Below the pieces are notes generated by a model. It was given only the letters and a program-made list of their open reading frames with translations, made no database searches and was not told the DNA's origin. Made by a program: the position numbers and the translations under genes. Of a stretch of 64,000 bases of DNA, positions 44,508-53,855 are shown piece after piece (the first letter of the stretch is position 1; each line of letters begins with the position of its first letter). The DNA is from Lactobacillus johnsonii ATCC 33200 (GTDB lineage: Bacteria > Bacillota > Bacilli > Lactobacillales > Lactobacillaceae): NCBI RefSeq assembly GCF_000159355.1, contig NZ_GG670120.1, forward strand, positions 877,099 to 941,098, read 5' to 3'.

Positions 44508-45236
44508 TTATTCTTGACTTAAGTTAACAAAAGTATTGTACTTCATGTATTTATAATGAATTCTCATATTTGAAACTTCAAATGGAGTTCCATCATCTAA
44601 AAAGAAAATACCTTCCATTACACCTACAGGTTCATTAGGTGCCAGCATCAGTTTAGATTGATCTTCTAAAGTTGATGGCTCAACTGTAATTGTTAAGAAT
44701 GAACGTGTTACAGTTTTATTTTGTGTATCTTCTAAGTAGTTAAAGAGGGATCCTTTAAGAATATCCGGATTTAATTCTGGAGTAATCTTAATAGGAATAA
44801 AACCTGTTTCAATTAAAAATGGTTGATCATCTAGTAAACGAAGTCGTTTTATTTGATAAACAAAATCTGAATCTTTCAAAAACAAATCCTGCCTCAAATC
44901 TTCGTCGGCCTTAATTACTTGATAGTCTAACAGCTCAATACTTTGCTTCTTACCGGGAACACTAAAGGAATCAGTAATACCTAAATTTGATCCCTCATAC
45001 TTAAAAAGTGCCTGATTTTTCAAATAGAGCGGATTAATAAATGTTCCGCTACCTCTTTTTTTAAAAACTATCCCTTGCTGAGCAAGCAAACCTAAAGCGC
45101 GTTTCATCGATGAACGGCTTACATGATAATAGTCACTTAGGCTTCGCTCATCAGGTAAACGCATATCTTCATATTCATTATTAAGTATTTTTTGTTTAAT
45201 ATCGCGCATTACTGAGCGATAGACTAAATCAGTCAT
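44508..45236 (-). CDS. GntR/HutC-family regulator with UTRA domain
   Basis: A 242-residue repressor. The N-terminal winged helix (about 5-72, with RLPDERSLSDYYHVSRSSMK) is followed by a UTRA ligand domain (about 90-238) that typically binds a sugar phosphate, amino sugar or nucleoside-like ligand. Its ATG overlaps the nucleoside hydrolase stop by one base (TAATG). It is therefore co-made with that enzyme and most likely controls their shared promoter in response to a nucleoside or ribose derivative. Confidence 0.9.
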   Translation of the reverse strand: MTDLVYRSVMRDIKQKILNNEYEDMRLPDERSLSDYYHVSRSSMKRALGLLAQQGIVFKKRGSGTFINPLYLKNQALFKYEGSNLGITDSFSVPGKKQSIELLDYQVIKADEDLRQDLFLKDSDFVYQIKRLRLLDDQPFLIETGFIPIKITPELNPDILKGSLFNYLEDTQNKTVTRSFLTITVEPSTLEDQSKLMLAPNEPVGVMEGIFFLDDGTPFEVSNMRIHYKYMKYNTFVNLSQE

Positions 45237-46159
45237 TATTTTCTCCCATTATTAGCAGTCTCGATACTATCAATGAACCAAGCTGCAAACTTCTCTGTAT
45301 CAACGTCGGTTGCAATTTGTGCATTATGTTTTTCACTTAAGAAATCCATCACACTAGCACCATATGTATAGCGTCCAGCTAATTCAATTTCAACATTAGC
45401 TGGCTTTAAAGTAAAGAATTCAGGATGAAGCATAATTCCAACCGCTGTCGGATCATAAATCTTAATTCGAGTATCTCCATCAGGTTCATGAATATTAGAA
45501 AACATCGAATAAAGCATTTTACCAACTTCGCCGCATTCTTTAATCTTGTCCATCTGATCTTGAGTTAAATGGGCCTTATCTCCAATTTCAAGTGGAGCTA
45601 CATAAACTGGCAAGCCGGAATGGAAAACTATCTGTGCCGCTTCTGGATCACCTGCAATATTATATTCCGCAAATGGACTATGGTTTCCATGCCCAATGTT
45701 TCCACCCATAATATAAACTTCAGCAATATTTTTTACCACATCAGGGTACTGCTTAAATAAAAGGGCAAAGTCAGTTAAAGGACCAACTCCTAATAAAGTA
45801 ACTTTTTCAGGACTGTTTTTAATTATTTCATACATCTTAGTAGCAGCAAGTCCTGGCTCTAATAAATCATCATTAGCTTTTTCAAATTCAAAGCCAGCAA
45901 TTCCCGTTTCACCATGGACAGAAGCTGCACTAATTGCTGGTCGTACTAACGGCTGATTAGCACCCTTGACTACAGGAACTTTTGTGTGTAAAAAGTTCTC
46001 TAAATCAAGAGTGTTTTGTAAAGTGTGAGCTAAAGAAACATTTCCCCAGGTTGGAACAATCATTTTAACATCAAGTTCATCTGCAAAAAGACTGATTGTC
46101 ATTGCAGCAATATCGTCAATACCTGGATCTGTACTAATAATTAAGGGCTTTTTTGACAT
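45236..46159 (-). CDS. Inosine-uridine-preferring nucleoside hydrolase family enzyme
   Basis: A 307-residue enzyme that cleaves nucleosides to base and ribose. The calcium-binding Asp cluster is STDPGIDDIAA at residues 9-19, VLGVGPLTDFAL (as LLGVGPLTDFAL) is near 120, YIMGGNIGHGN near 146, and AEYNIAGDPEAA follows. The active-site Asp of the C-terminal half is in KIYDPTAVG. AGAAGGACC lies before ATG 46159. It is in an operon with the GntR regulator and beside rbsK-rpiA. Specificity is not readable. Confidence 0.92.
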   Translation of the reverse strand: MSKKPLIISTDPGIDDIAAMTISLFADELDVKMIVPTWGNVSLAHTLQNTLDLENFLHTKVPVVKGANQPLVRPAISAASVHGETGIAGFEFEKANDDLLEPGLAATKMYEIIKNSPEKVTLLGVGPLTDFALLFKQYPDVVKNIAEVYIMGGNIGHGNHSPFAEYNIAGDPEAAQIVFHSGLPVYVAPLEIGDKAHLTQDQMDKIKECGEVGKMLYSMFSNIHEPDGDTRIKIYDPTAVGIMLHPEFFTLKPANVEIELAGRYTYGASVMDFLSEKHNAQIATDVDTEKFAAWFIDSIETANNGRK

Positions 46160-46214
46160 AAAGGTCCTTCTTTCTAAATTTACGTATCATATTTATTATG
46201 AACTAAGATTTGTT

Positions 46215-46251
46215 ACAAAAAAAGACTTGAACTGGTCAAGTCTTTTAAAAA
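46215..46251 (-). terminator. rbsK-rpiA terminator
   Basis: AAAAGACTTGA / TCAAGTCTTTT stem with a 5-nt loop and T run, 25 bp beyond the rpiA stop. It separates this operon from the nucleoside hydrolase operon. Confidence 0.88.
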
Positions 46252-46275
46252 TTATATTAGTTTTTGAAAAAATAA

Positions 46276-46974
46276 TTATTTTCTCTTCTTATCTTCAATT
46301 GTACCATCGCTATGTGCAATGATGACTTCATCACACATGTCTAAAAACAAACCATGCTCAACTACACCAACTGTGTGGTCTAGATAATCAGCTAAACCGT
46401 GTGGTACTGGAGTTGGATCAGTAGCTAAATCAATGATGTAATTACCGTAATGCGTTACATAACGCTTACCCTCATCATCTAAACGCCATTGAGGCTTCAA
46501 ACCCTCTGCTTCAAAACGCTTAAAGTTTTGCTCAGCAGACACTGGTAATACTTCAACTGGAAGCGGAAAGCCGCTTAAGTGATGAACAAGTTTCGATTCA
46601 TCAACAATCCAAATAATCTTCTTTGAGTTGATAGCGACATTTTTTTCTAGAGTTAAGGCACCCCCGCCGCCTTTAATCCCATCTAAATTATCGTCTACTC
46701 GATCAGCGCCATCTACTGTTAAATCAGCTTGATCAATATCTGCTAACTCATCAACCTTAAAGCCCAGTCCTTCAAGTTGCTTCTTACTACGGTTAGAAGT
46801 AGTAACAATATGCTTTAAACTAAAACCTTCCTTTTCTTTGCGTTCACCTAGTGCATCGATGAAAAATGCAACTGTTGAACCTGTTCCAACTCCTAAAACA
46901 GAATTAGGCTCTACCATCTTAGCTGCTTTAGTAGCCGCTTCTTTTTTTAATTGATCTTGCTCTGTCTTATTCAT
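46276..46974 (-). CDS. rpiA: Ribose-5-phosphate isomerase A
   Basis: A 232-residue enzyme interconverting ribose-5-P and ribulose-5-P. The motif GVGTGSTVAFFID at 27-39, the VDGADRVDDNLDGIKGGGGAL segment (catalytic Asp and Lys nearby) and the C-terminal GVVEHGLFLDMCDEVI are diagnostic. The start overlaps the rbsK stop (TAATG). It links ribokinase output to the pentose-phosphate/phosphoketolase route. Confidence 0.97.
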   Translation of the reverse strand: MNKTEQDQLKKEAATKAAKMVEPNSVLGVGTGSTVAFFIDALGERKEKEGFSLKHIVTTSNRSKKQLEGLGFKVDELADIDQADLTVDGADRVDDNLDGIKGGGGALTLEKNVAINSKKIIWIVDESKLVHHLSGFPLPVEVLPVSAEQNFKRFEAEGLKPQWRLDDEGKRYVTHYGNYIIDLATDPTPVPHGLADYLDHTVGVVEHGLFLDMCDEVIIAHSDGTIEDKKRK

Positions 46975-47900
46975 TATTTTTTCTCCTTCAAAGCTTCTTC
47001 AACTACTTCTCTAGTTGGAATAGATGGAAATGCACCTAATTTTTGAACTGTAAATGAGGATGATTTGGATGCATAAATCACACTATCTCTTAAGTTACTT
47101 AAATCAGGCTTCAATTCGCTAGATAAAGCACCTAAGAATGTATCACCAGCTGCTGTTGTATCAACTGCCTTTACTTTGAAAGCTGGAACAATCTCCTCAA
47201 TGTCTTCATAAGAAACATAAGATCCACGTTCACCAATTGTAATAATTACACCCTTAATTCCCATTTGATGAAAAATTTCGCTACTCTTCTTCATTGACTC
47301 TTCACTGTCAACTTTAATTCCTGTAATACTCTCAGCTTCAGTTTCATTAGGAGTAATCAAATCGGTTAACTCTAATAATTCTTCTGGGATATCAGTACGA
47401 GCAGGCGCAGGATTTAAAATAGTAATTTTACCAGCTTCTCTAGCAATCTTAAAAGCTTCAATAGTCGCTTCAATTGGTGTTTCAAATTGGGCAATCACAA
47501 AATCGCTATCTTCAATTTGACTTTTCGCATTTCTAACATCTTCTGCTGTTACGTCAAAATTTGCACCATGTTGAATAATAATTGAATTTTGCCCTGTCTC
47601 TTGAAGCAAAATATAAGCTTGTCCAGTTTGTTGGTTTGGGGTTATAGCTACATGGTCGACATTAATTCCATTTTCCTTAAATTGCTCAAGCATAAAACGA
47701 CCATTGTCATCATCTCCAACACGTCCAACAAAAATTGTTTCATTTTTTGCTCGACTACTTGCTACAGCTTGATTTGCTCCCTTACCACCAGCAGCTTTTG
47801 AAAATTCAGACATTGCTATTGTTTCTCCTGGTTGAGGAAGTTTCTTAATATGCATAATATTATCAACGTTAATTGACCCAACAATTGTAACTTTATTCAT
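46974..47900 (-). CDS. rbsK: Ribokinase
   Basis: A 308-residue PfkB-family kinase phosphorylating ribose. Signature 1 is AAGGKGANQAVASSR near residue 38; signature 2 with the catalytic Asp is DTTAAGDTFLGAL near 250. The start is ATG 47900 behind GGAAGGAAA; the codon at 47924 has no site. It is the first gene of rbsK-rpiA. No ribose transporter is here, so ribose may come from the neighbouring nucleoside hydrolase. Confidence 0.96.
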   Translation of the reverse strand: MNKVTIVGSINVDNIMHIKKLPQPGETIAMSEFSKAAGGKGANQAVASSRAKNETIFVGRVGDDDNGRFMLEQFKENGINVDHVAITPNQQTGQAYILLQETGQNSIIIQHGANFDVTAEDVRNAKSQIEDSDFVIAQFETPIEATIEAFKIAREAGKITILNPAPARTDIPEELLELTDLITPNETEAESITGIKVDSEESMKKSSEIFHQMGIKGVIITIGERGSYVSYEDIEEIVPAFKVKAVDTTAAGDTFLGALSSELKPDLSNLRDSVIYASKSSSFTVQKLGAFPSIPTREVVEEALKEKK

Positions 47901-47941
47901 GGTATTTCCTTCCCTGTATGGCAATATTTACTTTAATTATA

Positions 47942-47974
47942 GCAAAAAAGCATTCCATACACGGAATGCTTTGC
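47942..47974 (-). terminator. dps terminator
   Basis: AAAGCATTCC / GGAATGCTTT stem with a 6-nt loop and T6 on the minus strand, 16 bp after the dps stop. Confidence 0.88.
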
Positions 47975-47989
47975 ATAAATATATTTTTC

Positions 47990-48457
47990 CTATTCACCTT
48001 CACCTGGACGTTGACCAAGTTCAGCTGACATCATCCAAATTCTTTTTTCGATCGCGGTATGATAAGAAATCAATAAGTCATTAGTTGAGTCGTCTCCTTC
48101 TCCTTCACTAATCTTGATCCCTCTTTCATAATCATCTCGCAATTGTTTGTATGCATTTATAATTAATTGGAATCTCTCTTCAATTGACAAATCCCAGCTA
48201 CCGATTTGATCTGGAACGTTAGTTTCTTCCAATACTTCTTCGTAGGTGGAAATCGGATTACCATTAATGGCAATCAATCTTTCAGCAACTCCATCTTGCT
48301 GCTCAGCTAATTCTTCCATTACACCATCTAAATATGGGTGCAATTTCAAAAATCCTCTTCCAAGCATGTACCAATGGTGTTGATGGACAACCATGTGAGT
48401 TTGAGTTAAATCAGCAACAATTTCATTCATAATTTTTTTAGTTTTTGGATAAGCCAT
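47990..48457 (-). CDS. dps: Dps-family ferritin-like DNA-protecting protein
   Basis: A 155-residue four-helix protein that forms a 12-mer shell, oxidises ferrous iron and protects against peroxide. The intersubunit ferroxidase ligands fit His in HQHHWYMLG and Asp/Glu in HPYLDGVMEELAEQQDGVAERL. The N-terminus is short and not lysine-rich, so DNA binding is doubtful. AAGGAGGC precedes the start. It is monocistronic. Confidence 0.94.
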   Translation of the reverse strand: MAYPKTKKIMNEIVADLTQTHMVVHQHHWYMLGRGFLKLHPYLDGVMEELAEQQDGVAERLIAINGNPISTYEEVLEETNVPDQIGSWDLSIEERFQLIINAYKQLRDDYERGIKISEGEGDDSTNDLLISYHTAIEKRIWMMSAELGQRPGEGE

Positions 48458-48540
48458 ACAAAAGCCTCCTTAAAATATTAAACAATGTCTTTAGCTTCAT
48501 TATAACTATAAAAAATACTAAAAGCTAATTATTTGCTTAG

Positions 48541-50079
48541 TTAGTAAACAACTAAACCAATTGCCAAAAAGGCTAAGCAAATTCCAAATTCAATAACTAA
48601 CAGTTTCCAGCAAAACTTAAACCATTTATTGAATCCAATATTTACCATCATTAAGCTCATTAAAATTAATCCAGTTGGTGCAATTAAACTAATAAATCCT
48701 TGACCCCAATTATAGGCATCAATAATGCTTGCGCGATCAATTCCAACCACGTTAGCTAGCGGTGCCATAATAGGCATTGAAAGAACAGCTAAGCCAGAAG
48801 ATGACTGAATAAAGAAACCAAGAACAATGTAGACTAAGAACATAAACCAAATAAACAATAATGGTGGCATTCCAGAAACTTGCTGACTAAAGAAATTCAT
48901 AATTGTATCACTTGTATGACTTTCTTCCATCACAATTGAAACAGCACGTGCTAGGCCAATTGTTAAAGCTACACCCAATAAATCTGCCGCACCATTTACA
49001 AAGCTCTCAACAAATTTATGCTCACTTAAGCCTGAAATAAAGGCGAAAATATAGCCCGTTGCTAGGAAGACAACGGCAATTTCAGTAAAGTACCATCCCT
49101 TTTGTTGAACACCCCAAATCATTACGATAAAGGCAATCACAAAGACAAGTAAAGTTAATTTTTGACGCCAAGTAAATTTACTTTCTTGCATACTTTGATT
49201 CTGATTCATATATTCTTGATCTTCTTTAGCGAAGTCATTATAAACATATGAAGCTTTAGGATTCTTTTGCACTTTTTTAGCATAAAGAATGACGTAAATC
49301 ATCCCGACAATAACGCAGGTTGCCCACATACAAATTCTAAGCGGTAATGCATCTGTAAAATTGACCCCCGCCGTATTCGAGGCAATTACAGTCGAGAATG
49401 GGTTAATAGTTGATGCCATCGTTCCAATGCTTGTACCTAAAAAGATCGTCGCAACAACTGTCATCCTATCAAAGCCTGCTAATAAGAAGACTGGAATTAA
49501 GATAGGATAAAAAGCCATTGTTTCTTCAGCTAAACCAAAGGTTGTTCCACCAATGGCGATTAATCCCATTACTAAAACAATCAATAAAACTTGCTTACCC
49601 TTAATCTTTTTAGAAAGTGCCTGCATTCCGGCATCAATTGCACCATTTGCATGAACGACTCCAATACAACCACCTAGAATCAAAACAAAGGCAATAATAT
49701 CAATACTTTGAGCAATCCCGTTTACCTGAGAAGAAAGAAATTGATAAATCGCTCCACCGAGTCCTGGCTTTTTCTGATTAATTTTTTCATAGGAATCAGG
49801 AATAGCTACAGGTTTATAGATCGTTCCCCTAGTAAACTTTTTAACATCGATCTTAACCTTATATTTGTCTAAAGTTTTTTGGGTTGCTGCTTCTTTATGC
49901 TTGCTACCATTTGGTTTTGTAATTACAAACTCTTTACTTGGTTGATCATATTCAAGCGTTGCATAATTACCCGATGGTATAAAAAACGTTAAAATTTGCA
50001 CCAATAATAAAACGATAATAATAACTGTATATGCTGTTGGAAATTGATGTTTCTTCTTTTTTTGCACTGTATCGCTCAT
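48541..50079 (-). CDS. YfcC-family transporter (DcuC/ArcD-like superfamily)
   Basis: A 512-residue membrane protein with about twelve helices and a 75-residue outside loop after the first helix. GGTTFGLAEETMAFYPILIPV and the GTSIGTMASTINPFSTVIASN hairpin are typical of the YfcC group in the ion-transporter/C4-dicarboxylate superfamily. Substrates of the group are poorly known; amino acids, peptides or dicarboxylates are all possible. It is single, with no partner gene that would tell. Confidence 0.85.
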   Translation of the reverse strand: MSDTVQKKKKHQFPTAYTVIIIVLLLVQILTFFIPSGNYATLEYDQPSKEFVITKPNGSKHKEAATQKTLDKYKVKIDVKKFTRGTIYKPVAIPDSYEKINQKKPGLGGAIYQFLSSQVNGIAQSIDIIAFVLILGGCIGVVHANGAIDAGMQALSKKIKGKQVLLIVLVMGLIAIGGTTFGLAEETMAFYPILIPVFLLAGFDRMTVVATIFLGTSIGTMASTINPFSTVIASNTAGVNFTDALPLRICMWATCVIVGMIYVILYAKKVQKNPKASYVYNDFAKEDQEYMNQNQSMQESKFTWRQKLTLLVFVIAFIVMIWGVQQKGWYFTEIAVVFLATGYIFAFISGLSEHKFVESFVNGAADLLGVALTIGLARAVSIVMEESHTSDTIMNFFSQQVSGMPPLLFIWFMFLVYIVLGFFIQSSSGLAVLSMPIMAPLANVVGIDRASIIDAYNWGQGFISLIAPTGLILMSLMMVNIGFNKWFKFCWKLLVIEFGICLAFLAIGLVVY

Positions 50080-50177
50080 AACTTCTCCCTACTTAATACT
50101 ACAGTTTAATTTATAGTTTCATTATAGATTTCTTTTCTATCATTTGCACGCGCTTACAACTAAGAGTATAAAGTTAA

Positions 50178-50217
50178 ATAAAAATAGGAACCCTCAAATC
50201 AAAGGTTCCTATTTTTC
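50178..50217 (-). terminator. Terminator of the first GNAT gene
   Basis: AAATAGGAACC / GGTTCCTATTT stem with T runs on both sides, just past the stop at 50223. Confidence 0.85.
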
Positions 50218-50222
50218 TGTAT

Positions 50223-50669
50223 TCAGATTTTCTTTTTTAAGTAGACCATATCAATCAATTGTTGGCCTGCTTCATAAATTGGATGATTATAATTATCTAC
50301 GAAAAAATTTTTTATTCGGCCTGAAGGCTTAAAGCCGCATTTCAGATAAAATGGAATCGTTAAAGGACTGTCACCAGTTCCAACTTGCAAGAATTTATAA
50401 TCCCCTTTATATTTTTCCGAAATATAATTGATTAACTTTTTAGCATAGCCCTTCCCTTGATCAACAGGATAAGTAGCAAGATTTTTTATCTCAATAGTAC
50501 GATTATCTTCATATGTTATGACACACTCTGATCGCACTTTTCCGTCATCAATCAAGATATACATTCTTCCTCGATCAAGATAGCGGTCAACCATATCTTC
50601 CTGCTCATCAGCTAATAACAATAAATCAATATATTGTTTTTTATGATCTTTAACTTCTCTAATATCCAT
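50223..50669 (-). CDS. GNAT-family N-acetyltransferase
   Basis: A 148-residue acetyl-CoA transferase. The acetyl-CoA loop is YPVDQGKGYAKKLI (Q-x-x-G-x-G/A) near residue 70, followed by the beta-bulge and the FYLKCGFKPSG end. It starts 18 bp after the phoU stop and may be read from the pst operon, though no good ribosome site is visible. Acceptor unknown. Confidence 0.88.
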   Translation of the reverse strand: MDIREVKDHKKQYIDLLLLADEQEDMVDRYLDRGRMYILIDDGKVRSECVITYEDNRTIEIKNLATYPVDQGKGYAKKLINYISEKYKGDYKFLQVGTGDSPLTIPFYLKCGFKPSGRIKNFFVDNYNHPIYEAGQQLIDMVYLKKKI

Positions 50670-50687
50670 CGTATCAGATATTTAATC

Positions 50688-51371
50688 CTATAATTCAGTC
50701 ATTTCATCAGTATCTTTAGTATTTAAATCTACTAATTCTCCCGACATTTTATAGATAACCCATTGTGCTAGATTAACTACGTGGTCGCCAATACGTTCAA
50801 GTAAACGAATTACCATAAAGTAGCTTGAAGAAGCGACCGCTGCTTCTGGATCTTGCTTAATTCCAGAAATAATTAGCTTACGAGCCTTTACATATTCCTC
50901 ATCTACTTCATCATCTTTTTTAGCAACTTCACGAGCCAATTTTTCATCACCTTGTACATAAGCCTTTAAAACTTGGTCTAACATAAAGTTAACTTTTTTA
51001 GACATTGACTTAATAATTGCTTCAACTTCTGGAATACGAGGATTTCCCTTTACTCGAATTGTTTCCCAAGCAATTGAATTAGCATTTTCACCAATTCGTT
51101 CTAAATCATTAGTAGCTTTTAAGATACTAATAACATTTCTAAAGTCACTAGCCACTGGTTGTTGAAGAGCCATCAATTTCAAGGTTCTTTTTTCAACTTT
51201 TGTAGCAGCACGTGACACCTTTTGATCATCTTTAACTAGGCTTTGAGCTAGTTTTTTATCATGTTCAACAAAAGCTTGTGTTGCTTCTTCAATTGCTTCA
51301 CTAACATCAATACCCATTCCCATGAAACGAGTATTCAACTTACGTAATTCATCTAAAAAAACTTCATGCAT
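50688..51371 (-). CDS. phoU: Phosphate-transport regulator PhoU
   Basis: A 227-residue helical protein of two three-helix PhoU repeats, each with the metal-binding acidic pattern (LERIGENANSIAW near 98 and LERIGDHVVNLAQWV near 200). It links Pst transport to phosphate signalling. The start is ATG 51371 behind AAGGAG. It is the last gene of the pst operon. No PhoP/PhoR pair is in this window. Confidence 0.96.
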   Translation of the reverse strand: MHEVFLDELRKLNTRFMGMGIDVSEAIEEATQAFVEHDKKLAQSLVKDDQKVSRAATKVEKRTLKLMALQQPVASDFRNVISILKATNDLERIGENANSIAWETIRVKGNPRIPEVEAIIKSMSKKVNFMLDQVLKAYVQGDEKLAREVAKKDDEVDEEYVKARKLIISGIKQDPEAAVASSSYFMVIRLLERIGDHVVNLAQWVIYKMSGELVDLNTKDTDEMTEL

Positions 51372-51387
51372 CTTAAAAACTCCTTTA

Positions 51388-52143
51388 TTAACCAAAACGT
51401 CCATTCAGATAATCACTAGTAATTTGCTTTTTCGGATTCATAAACATATCTGAGGTCTTACCATATTCAATTAAGTCCCCACTCATTAAGAAAGCAGTAT
51501 AGTCGCTAATTCGAGAGGCTTGTTGTAAGTTGTGCGTTACCATGATAAAAGTAAAATCATGCTTTAATTCAAGAAGAGTCTCTTCAATCTCACTACTTGA
51601 AATTGGATCCAGAGCACTAGTAGGCTCATCAAGCAAAACTACTTTTGGACGAACCGCTAAAGCACGAGCAATACAAATTCTCTGTTGTTGTCCTCCAGAA
51701 AATGCTTGAGCGTTTCGATCTAAATTATCTTTAGTCTCTTTCCAAATTGCAGCTTGCTTTAAACTTTCTTCAACTCGCTGGTCGATCAATTCTTTATCTT
51801 TAATCCCAACAATTCTAAGACCGTAAGCAATATTGTCATAAACAGAAAATGGAAAAGGACTTGGCTGCTGGAACACCATTCCAACATCTTTACGCAACTC
51901 TACCAAATCCATTTTAGGACCATAAATATTCTTATTTTCAAATTTAATCTCACCACTAATATGAATATTAGGTATGTCGTCATTCATTCTGTTCAAACAA
52001 CGAAGAAAGGTTGATTTTCCGCATCCTGAAGGACCGATTAAGGCAGTAAGTTCTTTTTCTTCAAAGTCTAAGCTAATGCCGTGTAAAGCTTCAACATTTC
52101 CATAGCTTAGGTGAACATCTTTACTTGTAATAATATTTTCCAC
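51388..52143 (-). CDS. pstB2: Phosphate ABC transporter ATPase, second copy
   Basis: A 251-residue ATPase. Walker [10 protein letters not shown], signature FSGGQQQR, Walker [14 protein letters not shown] start it at GTG 52143 ([12 protein letters not shown]) because AAGGGG stands 6 bp before; a longer reading would run into pstB1. It is paralogous to pstB1, 10 bp away; Lactobacillus and other lactic acid bacteria often carry both. It acts with PstA/PstC at the membrane. Confidence 0.95.
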   Translation of the reverse strand: MENIITSKDVHLSYGNVEALHGISLDFEEKELTALIGPSGCGKSTFLRCLNRMNDDIPNIHISGEIKFENKNIYGPKMDLVELRKDVGMVFQQPSPFPFSVYDNIAYGLRIVGIKDKELIDQRVEESLKQAAIWKETKDNLDRNAQAFSGGQQQRICIARALAVRPKVVLLDEPTSALDPISSSEIEETLLELKHDFTFIMVTHNLQQASRISDYTAFLMSGDLIEYGKTSDMFMNPKKQITSDYLNGRFG

Positions 52144-52153
52144 AGTAAACCCC

Positions 52154-52954
52154 TTATCCAAAACTTCCGCGAATGTAGTCTTCCGTAATTTCACCCTTAG
52201 GATTAGTAAAAATATTTTCAGTAGTGTCATACTCTAAAACATGACCTAAATGAAAGAAAGCTGTGTAATCACTAATACGACTAGCTTGTTGCATATTGTG
52301 CGTTACCATGATCATTGTATAGTCAGTTCTCAACTGCTTAAGAGTATCCTCAAGTTTAGAAGTAGAAACAGGATCAAGAGCACTAGCAGGCTCATCAAGT
52401 AGCAAAATTTCAGGCTTCAATGCAAGAGCTCGCGCAATACATAATCGCTGCTGTTGACCACCAGACATTGCCAATGCACTCTTATCTAACTTATCCTTCA
52501 CTTCATCCCATAGAGCAGCCGCTCTTAAACTTTCTTCTACAATTTGATCTAATTTTTGCTTATCATTTTCACCATTTGCTTTTAGAGCATAAGTAATATT
52601 TTCTCTAATTGATTTTGGAAATGGATTAGGCTTTTGGAAAACCATTCCAATATTTTTTCTTAACTGGTAAACGTTAATATTGTTTTTATTGATATCTAAG
52701 CCATGGTACCAAATTTTACCATCTACTCGAGCCACTTTATCATTCATTCTATTAAGACAACGTAAAAAAGTAGACTTTCCTGAACCAGATCCTCCAATTA
52801 AGGCTGTGATAGTTTTTTTCTTAAATTGAAGACTAGCATTAAAAAGCTTTTGAACACTACCTCTGTAAAAAACACTAAGGTCTTGCGTCGAGATAATCTG
52901 TTCATCTTTATCAAATTGATGAATATATGTCGGGGCTTCATTTACATTTTGCAT
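52154..52954 (-). CDS. pstB1: Phosphate ABC transporter ATPase, first copy
   Basis: A 266-residue ATPase. Walker [10 protein letters not shown] (first residues GG rather than GP), signature MSGGQQQR, Walker [13 protein letters not shown]. An N-terminal extension of about 20 residues precedes the ABC fold. AAGGAG lies ahead of the start, and it follows pstA by 10 bp. It may pair with PstB2 as a heterodimer or serve alternatively; sequence does not tell. Confidence 0.95.
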   Translation of the reverse strand: MQNVNEAPTYIHQFDKDEQIISTQDLSVFYRGSVQKLFNASLQFKKKTITALIGGSGSGKSTFLRCLNRMNDKVARVDGKIWYHGLDINKNNINVYQLRKNIGMVFQKPNPFPKSIRENITYALKANGENDKQKLDQIVEESLRAAALWDEVKDKLDKSALAMSGGQQQRLCIARALALKPEILLLDEPASALDPVSTSKLEDTLKQLRTDYTMIMVTHNMQQASRISDYTAFFHLGHVLEYDTTENIFTNPKGEITEDYIRGSFG

Positions 52955-52964
52955 AAATTTCTCC

Positions 52965-53855
52965 TTATGACTTAGCAGCTGTTAATTTGCGGTATAAATG
53001 ATTACCCAAGGCACGTGCACCAAGATTGAATAAAATTACCACAATAATTAATAAAGCAGAAGTTGCAGCTGAAACAATTGTTGCATCGGGGATGATGCCT
53101 TCAGTATTAACCTTCCAAATATGAACAGCTAAAGTTTCTGCTGGACGCATCACATTTAAAAAACTAGTTGGACTAAATGGATTCCAATTACTGTAGTCAA
53201 TTGTAGATCCACTTTGACCTGCAGTATAAATTAAGGCAGCGGCTTCACCAAAAATTCTACCAGCACTCAAAATAATCCCAGTTAAAATTCCTGGTAAGGC
53301 TGCCGGCAAAACGATCCCGCGAATTGTTTTCCAGTTAGATAAGCCCAAAGCAAGTCCCGCATCTCTTTGCGCTTGCGGAACACCTTCAATAGCTTGTTCA
53401 ATGTTACTAGTTAGTGTTGGTAAATTAAAGAATGTAAGAGCCAAAGCACCAGAAATAATTGAAAAACCAAATCCAAACTGTACTACAAATAGTAAATAAC
53501 CAAATAAACCAACAACAATTGAAGGAAGTGAGCTTAAAATTTCAATTGTTGTTCTAATTAAGTTAGTAAACCAATTATCTTTAGCATATTCCGCTAGATA
53601 AATACCTGCTCCCAAAGCAATAGGAAGTGAAATAATTAAGGTTAATACTAGCAAATATAAGGAATTAAATAGCTGATCTCTTACCCCTCCGCCAGCTTGA
53701 TAGGAAGAAGCCTCAGAAGATAAAAAATGCCATGAAAGATGTGGTACACCCGAAACTAGAATATCGCCTAAAATCCCAAAGAGGATGATTACAACAATAC
53801 TCACTAAGGTATAAATACCAGCAGTAGCAATTTTATTACGAATTTTTGCATTCAT
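52965..53855 (-). CDS. pstA: Phosphate ABC transporter permease PstA
   Basis: A 296-residue inner-membrane subunit with six helices. The ATPase-contact loop DAGLALGLSNWKTIRGIVLP is near residue 165. It overlaps the pstC stop by one base (TAATG). It forms the phosphate channel with PstC. Confidence 0.96.
   Translation of the reverse strand: MNAKIRNKIATAGIYTLVSIVVIILFGILGDILVSGVPHLSWHFLSSEASSYQAGGGVRDQLFNSLYLLVLTLIISLPIALGAGIYLAEYAKDNWFTNLIRTTIEILSSLPSIVVGLFGYLLFVVQFGFGFSIISGALALTFFNLPTLTSNIEQAIEGVPQAQRDAGLALGLSNWKTIRGIVLPAALPGILTGIILSAGRIFGEAAALIYTAGQSGSTIDYSNWNPFSPTSFLNVMRPAETLAVHIWKVNTEGIIPDATIVSAATSALLIIVVILFNLGARALGNHLYRKLTAAKS

Noticed and set aside
51388-52954. Adjacent pstB1 and pstB2 as a recent tandem duplication
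   Set aside because: The two proteins differ widely outside the ATPase motifs; a paired pstB is common in lactic acid bacteria, so it is not new here.
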